DNA of 64,000 bases from Lewinellaceae bacterium (GTDB lineage: Bacteria > Bacteroidota > Bacteroidia > Chitinophagales > Saprospiraceae), in NCBI GenBank assembly GCA_020636025.1, contig JACJYQ010000008.1, positions 1-64,000 on the forward strand, read 5' to 3'. The notes under the pieces were generated by a model. That model had not been told where the DNA came from. It did not search any database and saw only the letters and a list, made by a program, of their open reading frames with translations. Position numbers and translations under genes: made by a program. This document shows positions 17,162 through 25,636 of this stretch, in pieces. Positions within the stretch are counted from its first letter, which is position 1; every line of letters starts with the position of its first letter.

Positions 17162-17206
17162 ATTTGTTTGTTTATTTTATTTTTTTTGTTTAAAAAACAA
17201 ACAAAT
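17162..17206 (-). terminator. AT-rich hairpin after the choice-of-anchor B gene
   Basis: Perfect 12-base arms (ATTTGTTTGTTT at 17162-17173 and its complement at 17195-17206) enclose a loop of about 21 bases rich in A/T. It sits between the stop of the LVIVD protein and the ftsA promoter candidate, so it may separate the two transcripts. The AT-only stem makes it weaker than a classical terminator. Confidence 0.45.
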
Positions 17207-17229
17207 GATCCAATTTTCAATTATGCGCA

Positions 17230-18639
17230 TCAATGTTGAATCAGCACTTTTTTGCTAACAATCGCACTGCCTTGTTGAATTTGGGCGATGTATAGCCCGT
17301 TGGCAAGCGCAGTTGGAATATCCAGTTCAACATTTTGACTATCAATTATTTGACTTAAAACCAGTCTTTGATTTAAGTCATAAACCCTGATTAAAGTTCC
17401 CTGATTTGACAGTTCTCCACTAATAATCACCTGTAACTTGTCAGTTGCTGGCTGGGGGGCTAAACTCACATCAAATTTTTGTTTTAAAATCGACGTAGTT
17501 TTAGAAACCGGTCCGAAGCAATTATCCCCCAGTCCTTCAATCACAAACAATCCTTCCTGCATATCAGAGACCAGAATATTACCCGAAGGCAACCATGGAT
17601 TCACGCCCCAGGCACCGCGATAATTATTGTCATAAGGCCAGCTCGAGGTATCGTAGTACAACACTCGTTTCACATTTGTAGGATCGCTGATGTCAAACAC
17701 CTGCACCCCGTCATAGTAGTAGGATACATACAGATAATTGCAAGCGATCATCTGGTTGTGCGGTATCGATTGCGGAAGACCACCTATGTCAAATGTGTTG
17801 ACCACCTTGATGTCCTCAAAATCCGAGACATCCACGGTTTTAAGTGGTTTCCCATGATTTTCGTCCGACAAAAAGTAATAATGTCCATCTGCTGATAACC
17901 ATCCGGAGTGATCATAGCCCTGGCCGATGTAGTGGGTCATGGTACCCAGCAATACCGGATTTTCGGTATCAGAAAAGTCTGCCACTGCAAAGCCATCGTT
18001 GCCGGCGTTTAAATAAGCAGTGTCGTTTCTGACATAAGCATCATGAATGTGGCCGAATTCAAAAGCGCCGATGTTTCCAAACTTCTTGATGAAAACTGGC
18101 AGAACAGGGTTGGAAATATCCAGTACTGCCACCCCACCATATCCACCCACCTGTTGCGAACCGGAAAAAGCCAAGGCGTATAATTTAGCTGTGGCTGTAT
18201 CAATAAAAATATTGTGACTTCTTTTCAAGATCGCATTTGAGTTGTAAACCACACTCACTGAATCGGGCAAAAATGAGTAGTCGATAATTTGCAAGCTACT
18301 TTCGCCTTCATCGCAAACCGCATATATGTAATTTTTATAAGTCTTGTAATCGCGATGGACTACAACCGGTCCCTGTACCCGCCCTGGAACAAAAGCTTTC
18401 TCAAACAGATTTGCCGGATCGGTAACATCAATAAAATGTGTTCCCTTGGTTGAGCCTATGATGCCATACTCATGTCCATTTACAGCTACTGACCAAACTT
18501 CATTGAAGCGATTGCTATAATCCGAAGACCCAACTAAAGTAGAGTCTGTCCAATGCCCAAGCAGGGCACCTTCCTGTGCCTGAGCTGTCAGCAACATCGG
18601 GATCAAAAGCAGGATCAATGACTTTATTAATTTCTTCAT
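17230..18639 (-). CDS. LVIVD-repeat / choice-of-anchor B family secreted protein with T9SS sorting domain
   Basis: This encodes 469 residues. The ATG at 18639 is chosen because it begins a clean signal peptide (MKKLIKSLILLLIPMLLTAQ). The upstream in-frame extension overlaps ftsQ. Residues about 25-385 are a beta-propeller-like set of LVIVD repeats (VLDISNPVLP, VDVSDFED, VFDISDPTN), the hallmark of the choice-of-anchor B family. The last ~80 residues form a T9SS type A sorting domain (APQPATDKLQV ... VSKKVLIQH). The product should therefore be exported and attached to the cell surface. It is placed between ftsQ and ftsA inside the division cluster, which is unexpected for a cargo protein. Confidence 0.85.
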   Translation of the reverse strand: MKKLIKSLILLLIPMLLTAQAQEGALLGHWTDSTLVGSSDYSNRFNEVWSVAVNGHEYGIIGSTKGTHFIDVTDPANLFEKAFVPGRVQGPVVVHRDYKTYKNYIYAVCDEGESSLQIIDYSFLPDSVSVVYNSNAILKRSHNIFIDTATAKLYALAFSGSQQVGGYGGVAVLDISNPVLPVFIKKFGNIGAFEFGHIHDAYVRNDTAYLNAGNDGFAVADFSDTENPVLLGTMTHYIGQGYDHSGWLSADGHYYFLSDENHGKPLKTVDVSDFEDIKVVNTFDIGGLPQSIPHNQMIACNYLYVSYYYDGVQVFDISDPTNVKRVLYYDTSSWPYDNNYRGAWGVNPWLPSGNILVSDMQEGLFVIEGLGDNCFGPVSKTTSILKQKFDVSLAPQPATDKLQVIISGELSNQGTLIRVYDLNQRLVLSQIIDSQNVELDIPTALANGLYIAQIQQGSAIVSKKVLIQH

Positions 18640-18667
18640 GTTTACTTTTTCTTTGCCAAATGGCACT

Positions 18668-19435
18668 TTATCGTTTGCACACAACCTGTCCGCTGTACTT
18701 CAGATTTATTGAGCGGTATTTATTCCAGCCCGTGTAAGGCATACCCTCCTGATAAAATATTTTCAGGCGGTTTAATTTATCATCCAGTTTCTTCACCGAA
18801 CCCAGTATGATTTCCTGGTCGCCGATGAGTGGTATCAGGATAAAATCGTCTGAATTGGTCACGTGTATCTGCTGAACAAATGCTGTCAGAAATTCATCTT
18901 CAAGTATGGTTTGGGTCAGCGTGTACAAGTCGTGCAAGGTGTTCTTTTTCTTCTTTAAAAAATCCAGGGTATAAGGCGCAATGTTTCCGGTGGCCACTAT
19001 AACCCGGGCCGAATAATTCTTGGAAGGAGGCATTTTCACCGCATCCTGATCGAGGTAATAATTGCCTCCATTATTATCCAGTATTCGAATTACCGGCTCG
19101 CGCTGATCAATTTTAATGTGGATAGTGTTCTGCTGATCTACATAGGCTTCAGCATCCAGCACAAATGGATCTTCTTCCAGCACCCGCTCCATTCTTTCTA
19201 TTTCCAGGCGACCCAATTCGGTTCCTTCCAGTGTATTTCCAAAGGAGCGCAACAATGTCTGGCGAACATCACTCTCACTGATCAGCTTTTTGCCATCCTT
19301 GAATGCTCTCACCTCCACCTCTACCGCATGGGCGAAGCTGTTCTTCTTCCGTCCAATGGCAGCATACAGCAACAAGGCTACCACGGCCAGGAAGCAGATA
19401 AACAGCACTTGTTTTATGCGGAGGTTGTAGAACAT
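18668..19435 (-). CDS. ftsQ: Cell division protein FtsQ
   Basis: FtsQ is the bitopic divisome protein that links early and late division proteins through FtsB/FtsL. The protein has 255 residues from the ATG at 19435; a GTG two codons earlier is possible. A membrane helix at about 8-26 is followed by a POTRA-like segment (about 35-110, with the strand motif VEVRAFKDGKKLISESDVR) and a beta domain to about 250. Overall similarity to FtsQ is low, as is usual in this phylum. Position between murC and ftsA supports the call. The 107-base gap upstream contains CAGATT-like repeat fragments. Confidence 0.85.
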   Translation of the reverse strand: MFYNLRIKQVLFICFLAVVALLLYAAIGRKKNSFAHAVEVEVRAFKDGKKLISESDVRQTLLRSFGNTLEGTELGRLEIERMERVLEEDPFVLDAEAYVDQQNTIHIKIDQREPVIRILDNNGGNYYLDQDAVKMPPSKNYSARVIVATGNIAPYTLDFLKKKKNTLHDLYTLTQTILEDEFLTAFVQQIHVTNSDDFILIPLIGDQEIILGSVKKLDDKLNRLKIFYQEGMPYTGWNKYRSINLKYSGQVVCKR

Positions 19436-19542
19436 AAACACAGATTATTGAGGATTAACGGATTGCACAGATTGTATGAAGGGCGCATTCATTTCGAATG
19501 AACGGTTCCTTAAAATCTTGATATCCATGTATTGGTTAATCT

Positions 19543-20907
19543 TCATTGTTTTTTTGAGTTCAACAGATTTTTTATCGGTTCAATCAGTTTGTCAATATCT
19601 CCGGCGCCCATGGTCATCAAAACACCAGAAACACCGTCGTTTTTTATTTCAGTTAATAGTTGTTCAGCATTTAACAATTGCTTGTTTTTCAGGGTCATTT
19701 TATTCAATAACATCTCTGAATTCACCCCTTCCATGGGCAATTCACGCGCCGGGTAGATGGGCAGCAACACACAGGCATCCAGTTTATCCAGCGCTTTGGC
19801 AAACTCATTGGCAAAATCACGGGTCCTTGTAAATAAATGTGGTTGAAACACTGCGGTTAATTTTTTACCGGGATACATATCTCTCGCCGCCGAAATCGCA
19901 GCATTCAACTCTGCCGGATGGTGTGCATAATCATCTATGTACACGACATCATCGGATTTATAAATGGTTTCAAAACGTCTTTTCACACCCTTGAAAACTT
20001 CCAGGGCTGCCGGGATCGAGTCTTTGTCTCCTCCCGCCATAATGGTTGCGGCGATGGCTGCGGTAGCGTTTTTCACATTGTGTAAACCCGGATAAGGCAG
20101 TTTTAATCCAGTAAATAATGTGTGCGAGGTTTCGCCATTATTTTCAAGCAGATCAAAAACAGAGAACCCATTTTCCATCCGGATATTCACCGGCTCAAAG
20201 TTTTTAGCACCCGGTCCGAAACGCAGGGCGTTATCAACCTGTATATCAACACCTTGCTCGAGCAACAAACGGCCACCAGGTTTCAACTGTGAAGCGAATT
20301 GTGTGTAACTGGCTCGCACCTCAGCTTCAGAACCATAAATATCCAGGTGATCAGCATCCACTGAATTGATTACGGCAATCTCCGGGTGCAGGTGCAGAAA
20401 GGAGCGATCATATTCATCGGCCTCAACCACAACCCAATCGCTGGTTCCCTGTGCAAAATTTGAACTCAGGTTACCTGAAATTCCTCCAACAAAGGCTGTA
20501 GCATCAATACCGCATGAACGGAGCAAATGACTTGTCATCGTGCTGGTAGTGGTTTTACCATGTGTGCCAGCGATGGCAATGCACCGTTTCGCACGACTGA
20601 TAATACCCAGTACCTCTGCACGCTTCTTCACCGGATAACCTTGATCTCTGAACCAGCTCAGCTCCGAATGATCAGCTGGAACTGCCGGTGTGTATACCAC
20701 CAGATCTATATTTTCGGGTATTTGATTAACATCGTCCTCATAGTGAATCGCCATACCTTCAGCTACCAGGGCCTTAGTGAGTTCCGTTTCGGTTCTGTCA
20801 TAGCCATACACCGCTGCTCCCTGCAGCTTGAAATACCTCGCCAGAGCCGACATGCCTATGCCGCCGATTCCTATGAAGTAGATGTTATGTATGCTTGACA
20901 AATTCAT
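19543..20907 (-). CDS. murC: UDP-N-acetylmuramate--L-alanine ligase
   Basis: MurC adds L-alanine to UDP-MurNAc with ATP in the cytosol, the first amino acid step of peptidoglycan synthesis. The protein has 454 residues, the normal length. The UDP-binding Gly-rich motif GIGGIGMSALARYF is at about 13-26 and the ATP P-loop GTHGKTTT at about 115-122. The central Mur ligase domain has a DEYDRSF motif, and the C-terminal domain has YIDDYAHHPAE. The stop codon lies about 100 bases before ftsQ. The start is 2 bases after the stop of the inserted glycosyltransferase gene, indicating coupling. Confidence 0.97.
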   Translation of the reverse strand: MNLSSIHNIYFIGIGGIGMSALARYFKLQGAAVYGYDRTETELTKALVAEGMAIHYEDDVNQIPENIDLVVYTPAVPADHSELSWFRDQGYPVKKRAEVLGIISRAKRCIAIAGTHGKTTTSTMTSHLLRSCGIDATAFVGGISGNLSSNFAQGTSDWVVVEADEYDRSFLHLHPEIAVINSVDADHLDIYGSEAEVRASYTQFASQLKPGGRLLLEQGVDIQVDNALRFGPGAKNFEPVNIRMENGFSVFDLLENNGETSHTLFTGLKLPYPGLHNVKNATAAIAATIMAGGDKDSIPAALEVFKGVKRRFETIYKSDDVVYIDDYAHHPAELNAAISAARDMYPGKKLTAVFQPHLFTRTRDFANEFAKALDKLDACVLLPIYPARELPMEGVNSEMLLNKMTLKNKQLLNAEQLLTEIKNDGVSGVLMTMGAGDIDKLIEPIKNLLNSKKQ

Positions 20908-20909
20908 TT

Positions 20910-21986
20910 TTAATTCACTAATTTTTGAGAGTTGTTGTTTAATACTTCATGGTAAAATGCACAGTATTCTTTTGCAGCTCTTTCCCATTGAAAACCGGCT
21001 GCATATTGCTTTAGGCGTTCTGATTTTGTTGAGTCATTATTAAATTCCTGCATTCCTTTTTCAAAAACCTCGCAGATGTGTTCTGCTTCAAAATTTTGAA
21101 AATAGTAGGCTTCTTTACCACCAATTTCGGGCAAGCTGGTTTTGATCGACAAAAAGACCGGCTTTCCATAGGACATGGCTTCCAAAACTGGCAAGCCAAA
21201 GCCCTCCGACAATGAAGGAAAAATGAATGCCGTGCAGTTTTGATACAAAGTCCATTTTTCGGATTCTTCCACCAGACCTGTAAAGCTTAGCCTATCTGAC
21301 ACACCCAGCTCCAGTGCTTTTTTCTGAAGTATGGTCATATAATCCTTACTGTCTTCCCCTGCAATAATCCATTGTAAATCAGGATTGTACTTCAACAGTA
21401 CCAAGGCCGCTGCATAATTCTTTTTGGGGTGCAGGCCAATGGAAAACAAATAAGGTGTTTTCGTTTTAGGCTTAGTCATTTCAGTTTGATTCTCCACAGC
21501 AACACCATTGTAAATGACAGTCTCCATTACAGTGCCTGGTATTTCCAAATGTCCATGAACCACGCTTTTCACATAACTGGAGATGTACACCAGGCCTTTC
21601 ATTCGATTTATCTTTCTCTGCAAGCGCTGAAGCTTTACAAATTTCCTCCAGCGGCTGTAATCCGCTCTCTCCAGAAAGTTGAGATCATGGATGGTTAAAA
21701 CCACCGGCATGTCCTTTCTTTTAGGATAATATTCAGAGTCCTGATGCATACAGTGCCACAGATCCGCAACCACATTTACCCGACTTGTTTTATGCCATTT
21801 ACTCACCTGCTTGTACTCTTCAGATGCCCCGAACAAGCCCGTTTTTGATTCGGGCAGGTAGTAGGCTAAATGGATATCCTGCGTCGCCGACATCTTTGTC
21901 AGCGCCCGTCCGAGATGGAGACAATATTGTCCCAGTCCCGCATTCAGGTTTCGCAATCTTTCCATTTCAAGTACAACTTTATTCAA
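20910..21986 (-). CDS. GT4-type glycosyltransferase inserted in the dcw cluster
   Basis: This encodes 358 residues with a GT-B fold. An N-terminal acceptor domain begins VVLEMERLRN and has GLGQYCLHLG. The C-terminal donor-binding domain has the GT4 signature PSLSEGFGLPVLEAMSYGKP with the E-x7-E glutamates. A family with NDP-sugar specificity (mannose- or glucose-type) is likely but not determined. The only start that keeps the first beta strand is a TTG at 21986; the ATG at 21965 would remove part of it. It lies 16 bases after murG and 2 bases before murC, so it is transcribed with the peptidoglycan genes. It is not a normal member of the cluster. Confidence 0.85.
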   Translation of the reverse strand: MNKVVLEMERLRNLNAGLGQYCLHLGRALTKMSATQDIHLAYYLPESKTGLFGASEEYKQVSKWHKTSRVNVVADLWHCMHQDSEYYPKRKDMPVVLTIHDLNFLERADYSRWRKFVKLQRLQRKINRMKGLVYISSYVKSVVHGHLEIPGTVMETVIYNGVAVENQTEMTKPKTKTPYLFSIGLHPKKNYAAALVLLKYNPDLQWIIAGEDSKDYMTILQKKALELGVSDRLSFTGLVEESEKWTLYQNCTAFIFPSLSEGFGLPVLEAMSYGKPVFLSIKTSLPEIGGKEAYYFQNFEAEHICEVFEKGMQEFNNDSTKSERLKQYAAGFQWERAAKEYCAFYHEVLNNNSQKLVN

Positions 21987-22002
21987 AGTATTCAGTCTGC
22001 AT

Positions 22003-23106
22003 TTATTTGTTCACACGCGCAATTTCCAGGGCTTTTCTGGCAATCAGATCGGCCGCATTTGGTCTGCCCAAAGGGCTTATGTTTTCGCCCAGACTAAAAG
22101 CCAGGGCCTGGTTGTTCAGGATAAGAAATACCTCCGACAGCAATTTCACCGACGCTTCAGAATCGTGCACCAATCTTGCCGCGCCTTTTTCCACCAAAGC
22201 CATGGCATTTTTGGTTTGGTGATCTTCCGCAACATTGGGAGATGGCACAAGGATGGCCGGCTTGCCTACCAGGCACAACTCGCTGATACTCAAAGCGCCA
22301 GCCCGCGACACGATCACATCTGCAGCCGCGTACAACAGATCCATTCTGTCGATAAAAGCCCGCATGTGCACGTTGGGCAATTTGGCCGTTTCACAATCAT
22401 TGTAGATGAGTTCATAAAACTTGCCGCATTGCCAAACTACGTTAACAGGCTTGTCTTTCAGGTTTTCCATACCCTCGGCCATGGCTTCGTTGAGTGTTTT
22501 GGCACCCAGACTGCCCCCCATCACCACAATTGTTTTGTAGGCCGGATTCAGGCCATAATATTGAATGGCTTCCACTCTCTTTTCGGCCAGATTTGCAATA
22601 TCAGATCGCACCGGATTGCCGGTCATCAGTATTTTATCCTTATCAAAGAACTGATCCATGTTATCATAAGCCACACACACCGCTGTTGCCTGTTTTCCCA
22701 GCAACTTATTTGTGATGCCCGCGTAGGAATTCTGTTCCTGGATGAGGGTTGGAATTCCAGCCCTTTGTGCTGCTCTCATAACCGGTCCACTCGCGTAGCC
22801 TCCAGTTCCGACTACCACATTCGGGGCAAAATCACGCACGATACGCTTGGCTTTTCTCAGGCTTGAAAGCAATTTGAAAGGGAAAGCCAGGTTTTTCACA
22901 CTTAGTTTCCGCTGAAATCCGGCGATATTCAGGCCTTCAATTGCATAGCCAGCCTTTGGCACGCGCTCCATTTCCATTCTGCCATTTGCTCCTACAAACA
23001 GGAACTCAGCATCCGGCTGCAAGCGCCTGATGGCATCCGCCACCGAAATGGCCGGAAAAACATGGCCGCCTGTGCCGCCTCCTGTTATCATGATCTTCAG
23101 CTTCAT
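22003..23106 (-). CDS. murG: UDP-GlcNAc--undecaprenyl-PP-MurNAc-pentapeptide GlcNAc transferase
   Basis: MurG adds GlcNAc to lipid I to make lipid II on the inner face of the membrane. The protein has 367 residues. The N-terminal GGGTGGHVFPAISVA loop (residues about 9-23) and a second glycine motif VGTGGYASGP near 100 are the lipid-side loops. The C-terminal domain carries MGGSLGAKTLNEA and SRAGALSISEL with the donor-binding residues. It follows ftsW by 8 bases. Confidence 0.97.
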   Translation of the reverse strand: MKLKIMITGGGTGGHVFPAISVADAIRRLQPDAEFLFVGANGRMEMERVPKAGYAIEGLNIAGFQRKLSVKNLAFPFKLLSSLRKAKRIVRDFAPNVVVGTGGYASGPVMRAAQRAGIPTLIQEQNSYAGITNKLLGKQATAVCVAYDNMDQFFDKDKILMTGNPVRSDIANLAEKRVEAIQYYGLNPAYKTIVVMGGSLGAKTLNEAMAEGMENLKDKPVNVVWQCGKFYELIYNDCETAKLPNVHMRAFIDRMDLLYAAADVIVSRAGALSISELCLVGKPAILVPSPNVAEDHQTKNAMALVEKGAARLVHDSEASVKLLSEVFLILNNQALAFSLGENISPLGRPNAADLIARKALEIARVNK

Positions 23107-23114
23107 CTATGTTC

Positions 23115-24248
23115 CTACTCTATTGATTCAATGTATTTACTCACACTCAGTATCATTCCGAGTGAGATACAGGTGAACATCAAACTGGTTCCACCCATAG
23201 ATATCAATGGGAGGGTGAGTCCGGTGGCTGGAACCAGATTTACATTCACCGCAATATTTACCAGGGCCTGAACCGTCAGCAACAAACTCAGTCCAAGAGC
23301 CAAAAAAGCTCCAAATGCTTTTGGACTCTTTGTTACCAGTTTTACACTTCTCAGAAAAAGCAAAACATACAATACCAGTATAACCGTGCCTCCAAGAAGT
23401 CCATATTCCTCACAAATGATAGCGTATATAAAATCCGCATGGGCATAAGGCAGGAAATTCCGAATCAGGCTATTCCCCGGGCCATTTCCGATCAGACCGC
23501 CTTTCGCAATGGCTATCTTTGCCTGTTGCACCTGATACCCGCCATCTTCAGCATTGGCAAATTCATTTACCCTGGATATCCAGGTGTCCAGTCTTACAAG
23601 TTCTAACTGTGGATACATGCGTCCGATGGCGATCAATCCCACCATGACCACTACACCCAATACGCCAAGCAGGAATATGTATTTCCAGCTTACTCGTCCC
23701 ATGAACATCAGCATAATGCAGGTGACAAACAATACACTGGCTGTACTCAGGTTTGATGGAGCGATCAGTGCACAAACGATCAGAACCGGAACGATGATGG
23801 GCATAAATGCCTGCTTGAAACTGGTGATCCTGTCCTGCCGCTTGGTCAGCTCTTTGGCGATGTAAATAATCAGGGCAATTTTGGCAAATTCAGACGGCTG
23901 AAAACTAAATCCAAAAACACTGATCCACCTGGTTGCTTCATTGATGTTTTGTCCAAATGCCAGGGTAAACACCAACAAAGGCACGGCAAACAGCATCAGA
24001 AATGGCGCTACCCGTTGATATTGCCTATAGTGCAGCAAATGGCACAGATAAATCACCACAAAACCAAAAGCCATCATCACCATGTGCTTTACCAGAAAAA
24101 TAGTCGTGTCTCCACCGCGTGAGCGCCAGGCTTCCCAGCCCGATGCCGAATACACAGCCAGGATGCTGAACAAACCCAACACCGCAGTGATCATCCAGAT
24201 GGTACGATCCCCTTTTAATTCTGCTGCTATGCGGTTACCTAGAGACAT
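23115..24248 (-). CDS. ftsW: Septal peptidoglycan glycosyltransferase FtsW (SEDS family)
   Basis: FtsW is the SEDS polymerase that works with the class B PBP FtsI at the septum. The protein has 377 residues with about ten membrane segments. Visible family motifs are FQPSEFAKIALIIYIAKEL at about 115-135 and GLIGNGPGNSLIRNFLPYAHADFIYA-like sequence near 255-280, which includes the conserved Asp of the extracytoplasmic loop. PLISMGGTSLM is near 345. The start is 11 bases after the murD stop. The DNA between them is a short tandem TTAATGG repeat. Confidence 0.96.
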   Translation of the reverse strand: MSLGNRIAAELKGDRTIWMITAVLGLFSILAVYSASGWEAWRSRGGDTTIFLVKHMVMMAFGFVVIYLCHLLHYRQYQRVAPFLMLFAVPLLVFTLAFGQNINEATRWISVFGFSFQPSEFAKIALIIYIAKELTKRQDRITSFKQAFMPIIVPVLIVCALIAPSNLSTASVLFVTCIMLMFMGRVSWKYIFLLGVLGVVVMVGLIAIGRMYPQLELVRLDTWISRVNEFANAEDGGYQVQQAKIAIAKGGLIGNGPGNSLIRNFLPYAHADFIYAIICEEYGLLGGTVILVLYVLLFLRSVKLVTKSPKAFGAFLALGLSLLLTVQALVNIAVNVNLVPATGLTLPLISMGGTSLMFTCISLGMILSVSKYIESIE

Positions 24249-24259
24249 TTTTTTAGTGG

Positions 24260-25624
24260 TTAATGGTTAATGGTTAATGATTTTACGGCTTGTTTGAATT
24301 GGTTGCCGCGGTCTTCGTAGTTTTTGAATAGGTCGAAACTGGCGCAGGCCGGGCTGAGCAGGACGGTGTATCCTGATTTGGCGTATTTTGATGCTTGTTG
24401 AACAGCCTCTTCTGCGCTTTTTGTTTCTACCATTTTTTTATTGAGTGATTTGAATGCTTCGATGATTTTGGTGTTATCAAGACCCATGCAAATGATGGTG
24501 TTTACTTTTCTTTTTACCAGTTTCTTCAGTACTTCATAGTCATTGCCTTTGTCCTGTCCACCCACTATCCATACTACCGGCGTTTCCATAGATTGCAGGG
24601 CGTAAAAAACGGCATCCACATTGGTGGCCTTCGAGTCGTTGATCCAGGTAACACCATTTATTTCAGCTACTTTTTCCAATCTGTGTGGTGGTGTACTGAA
24701 GGTGTTCAGTGATTCTGCCAACCGTTCCTTGTCGGCTCCCAGCAATATGGAAGCCCTAAGCGCGCAGGCAGCATTGAACATATTGTGACTGCCTTTCAGT
24801 TGACTCGCCTGCATATCAAACAGATCTTTTCCAATTTTTATACAACCGTTCTTATAAAAACTCTTCCTGATGGCGATGTCCTTTGGTTTTAAACCATTTG
24901 CCTCTCTGTTGGCTATTCCATGCTCAAAATTTGATTTGATCACCGGATCAAAGCCATTGTAAATAAACTTGTCTCCCCTACCCTGATTCAGGGTAATCCT
25001 GAACTTCGAAGCCGCATACTTTTCCAAACTATAATCGTAGCGATCCAGGTGATCTGGGGTGATGTTTAGCAGGATGGCAATCTTTGGTTTAAAGTCCAGT
25101 GTGTCATCCAACTGAAAACTGCTGATCTCCAAAACAAAGATTCTTGAACCGTCTTTCACCTGTTTATCTACAATATCGTCCAGCACCATCCGGGCAAATG
25201 AATTTCCTACGTTCCCACCTTTCCGAACATTCATTCCTGCACTTTTTAGCAGGTGGTAGCACAGTTCAGTGGTAGTGGTTTTTCCATTGGAGCCTGTGAT
25301 GGCTACAATCTGACATTTGCCGGCATGACGGAATGCAAATTCAATTTCTCCAAAAACCTCTGTACCCCATTCACGCAAGGCTTTTATCACCTCTGATTTT
25401 TCCGGTATACCCGGACTCTTGATCACCTGCGAAGCCGTGAGGATCTTGTCCATACTATGCTGATTTTCTTCCCAGGCAATTCCATGGACATTCAATTCCT
25501 GTTTGTACTGCTCTTTGATCGGTCCTTTATCAGAAACAAATACGTCATAGCCCAGATGCTGCGCCAGGAGGGCCGCACCTGTTCCGGATTCACCGGAGCC
25601 TAATATGACGATTCGTTTTTTCAT
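24260..25624 (-). CDS. murD: UDP-N-acetylmuramoyl-L-alanine--D-glutamate ligase
   Basis: MurD adds D-glutamate in the third cytosolic step of precursor synthesis. The protein has 454 residues. An N-terminal Rossmann-like motif ILGSGESGTGAALLA is at 6-20 and the P-loop GSNGKTTTTEL at about 110-120. The Mur ligase central domain has NITPDHLDRYD, and the C-terminal domain has WINDSKATNVDA and VGGQDKG. The last codons (LTINH) lie in a TTAATGG tandem repeat, so the exact C-terminus is repeat-derived. The gene sits 12 bases after mraY. Confidence 0.97.
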   Translation of the reverse strand: MKKRIVILGSGESGTGAALLAQHLGYDVFVSDKGPIKEQYKQELNVHGIAWEENQHSMDKILTASQVIKSPGIPEKSEVIKALREWGTEVFGEIEFAFRHAGKCQIVAITGSNGKTTTTELCYHLLKSAGMNVRKGGNVGNSFARMVLDDIVDKQVKDGSRIFVLEISSFQLDDTLDFKPKIAILLNITPDHLDRYDYSLEKYAASKFRITLNQGRGDKFIYNGFDPVIKSNFEHGIANREANGLKPKDIAIRKSFYKNGCIKIGKDLFDMQASQLKGSHNMFNAACALRASILLGADKERLAESLNTFSTPPHRLEKVAEINGVTWINDSKATNVDAVFYALQSMETPVVWIVGGQDKGNDYEVLKKLVKRKVNTIICMGLDNTKIIEAFKSLNKKMVETKSAEEAVQQASKYAKSGYTVLLSPACASFDLFKNYEDRGNQFKQAVKSLTINH

Positions 25625-25636
25625 GTATGCTTGTAT

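Noticed and set aside
22165..22866. Plus-strand open frame rich in His
   Set aside because: It is antisense to murG. No start signals or domain were seen.
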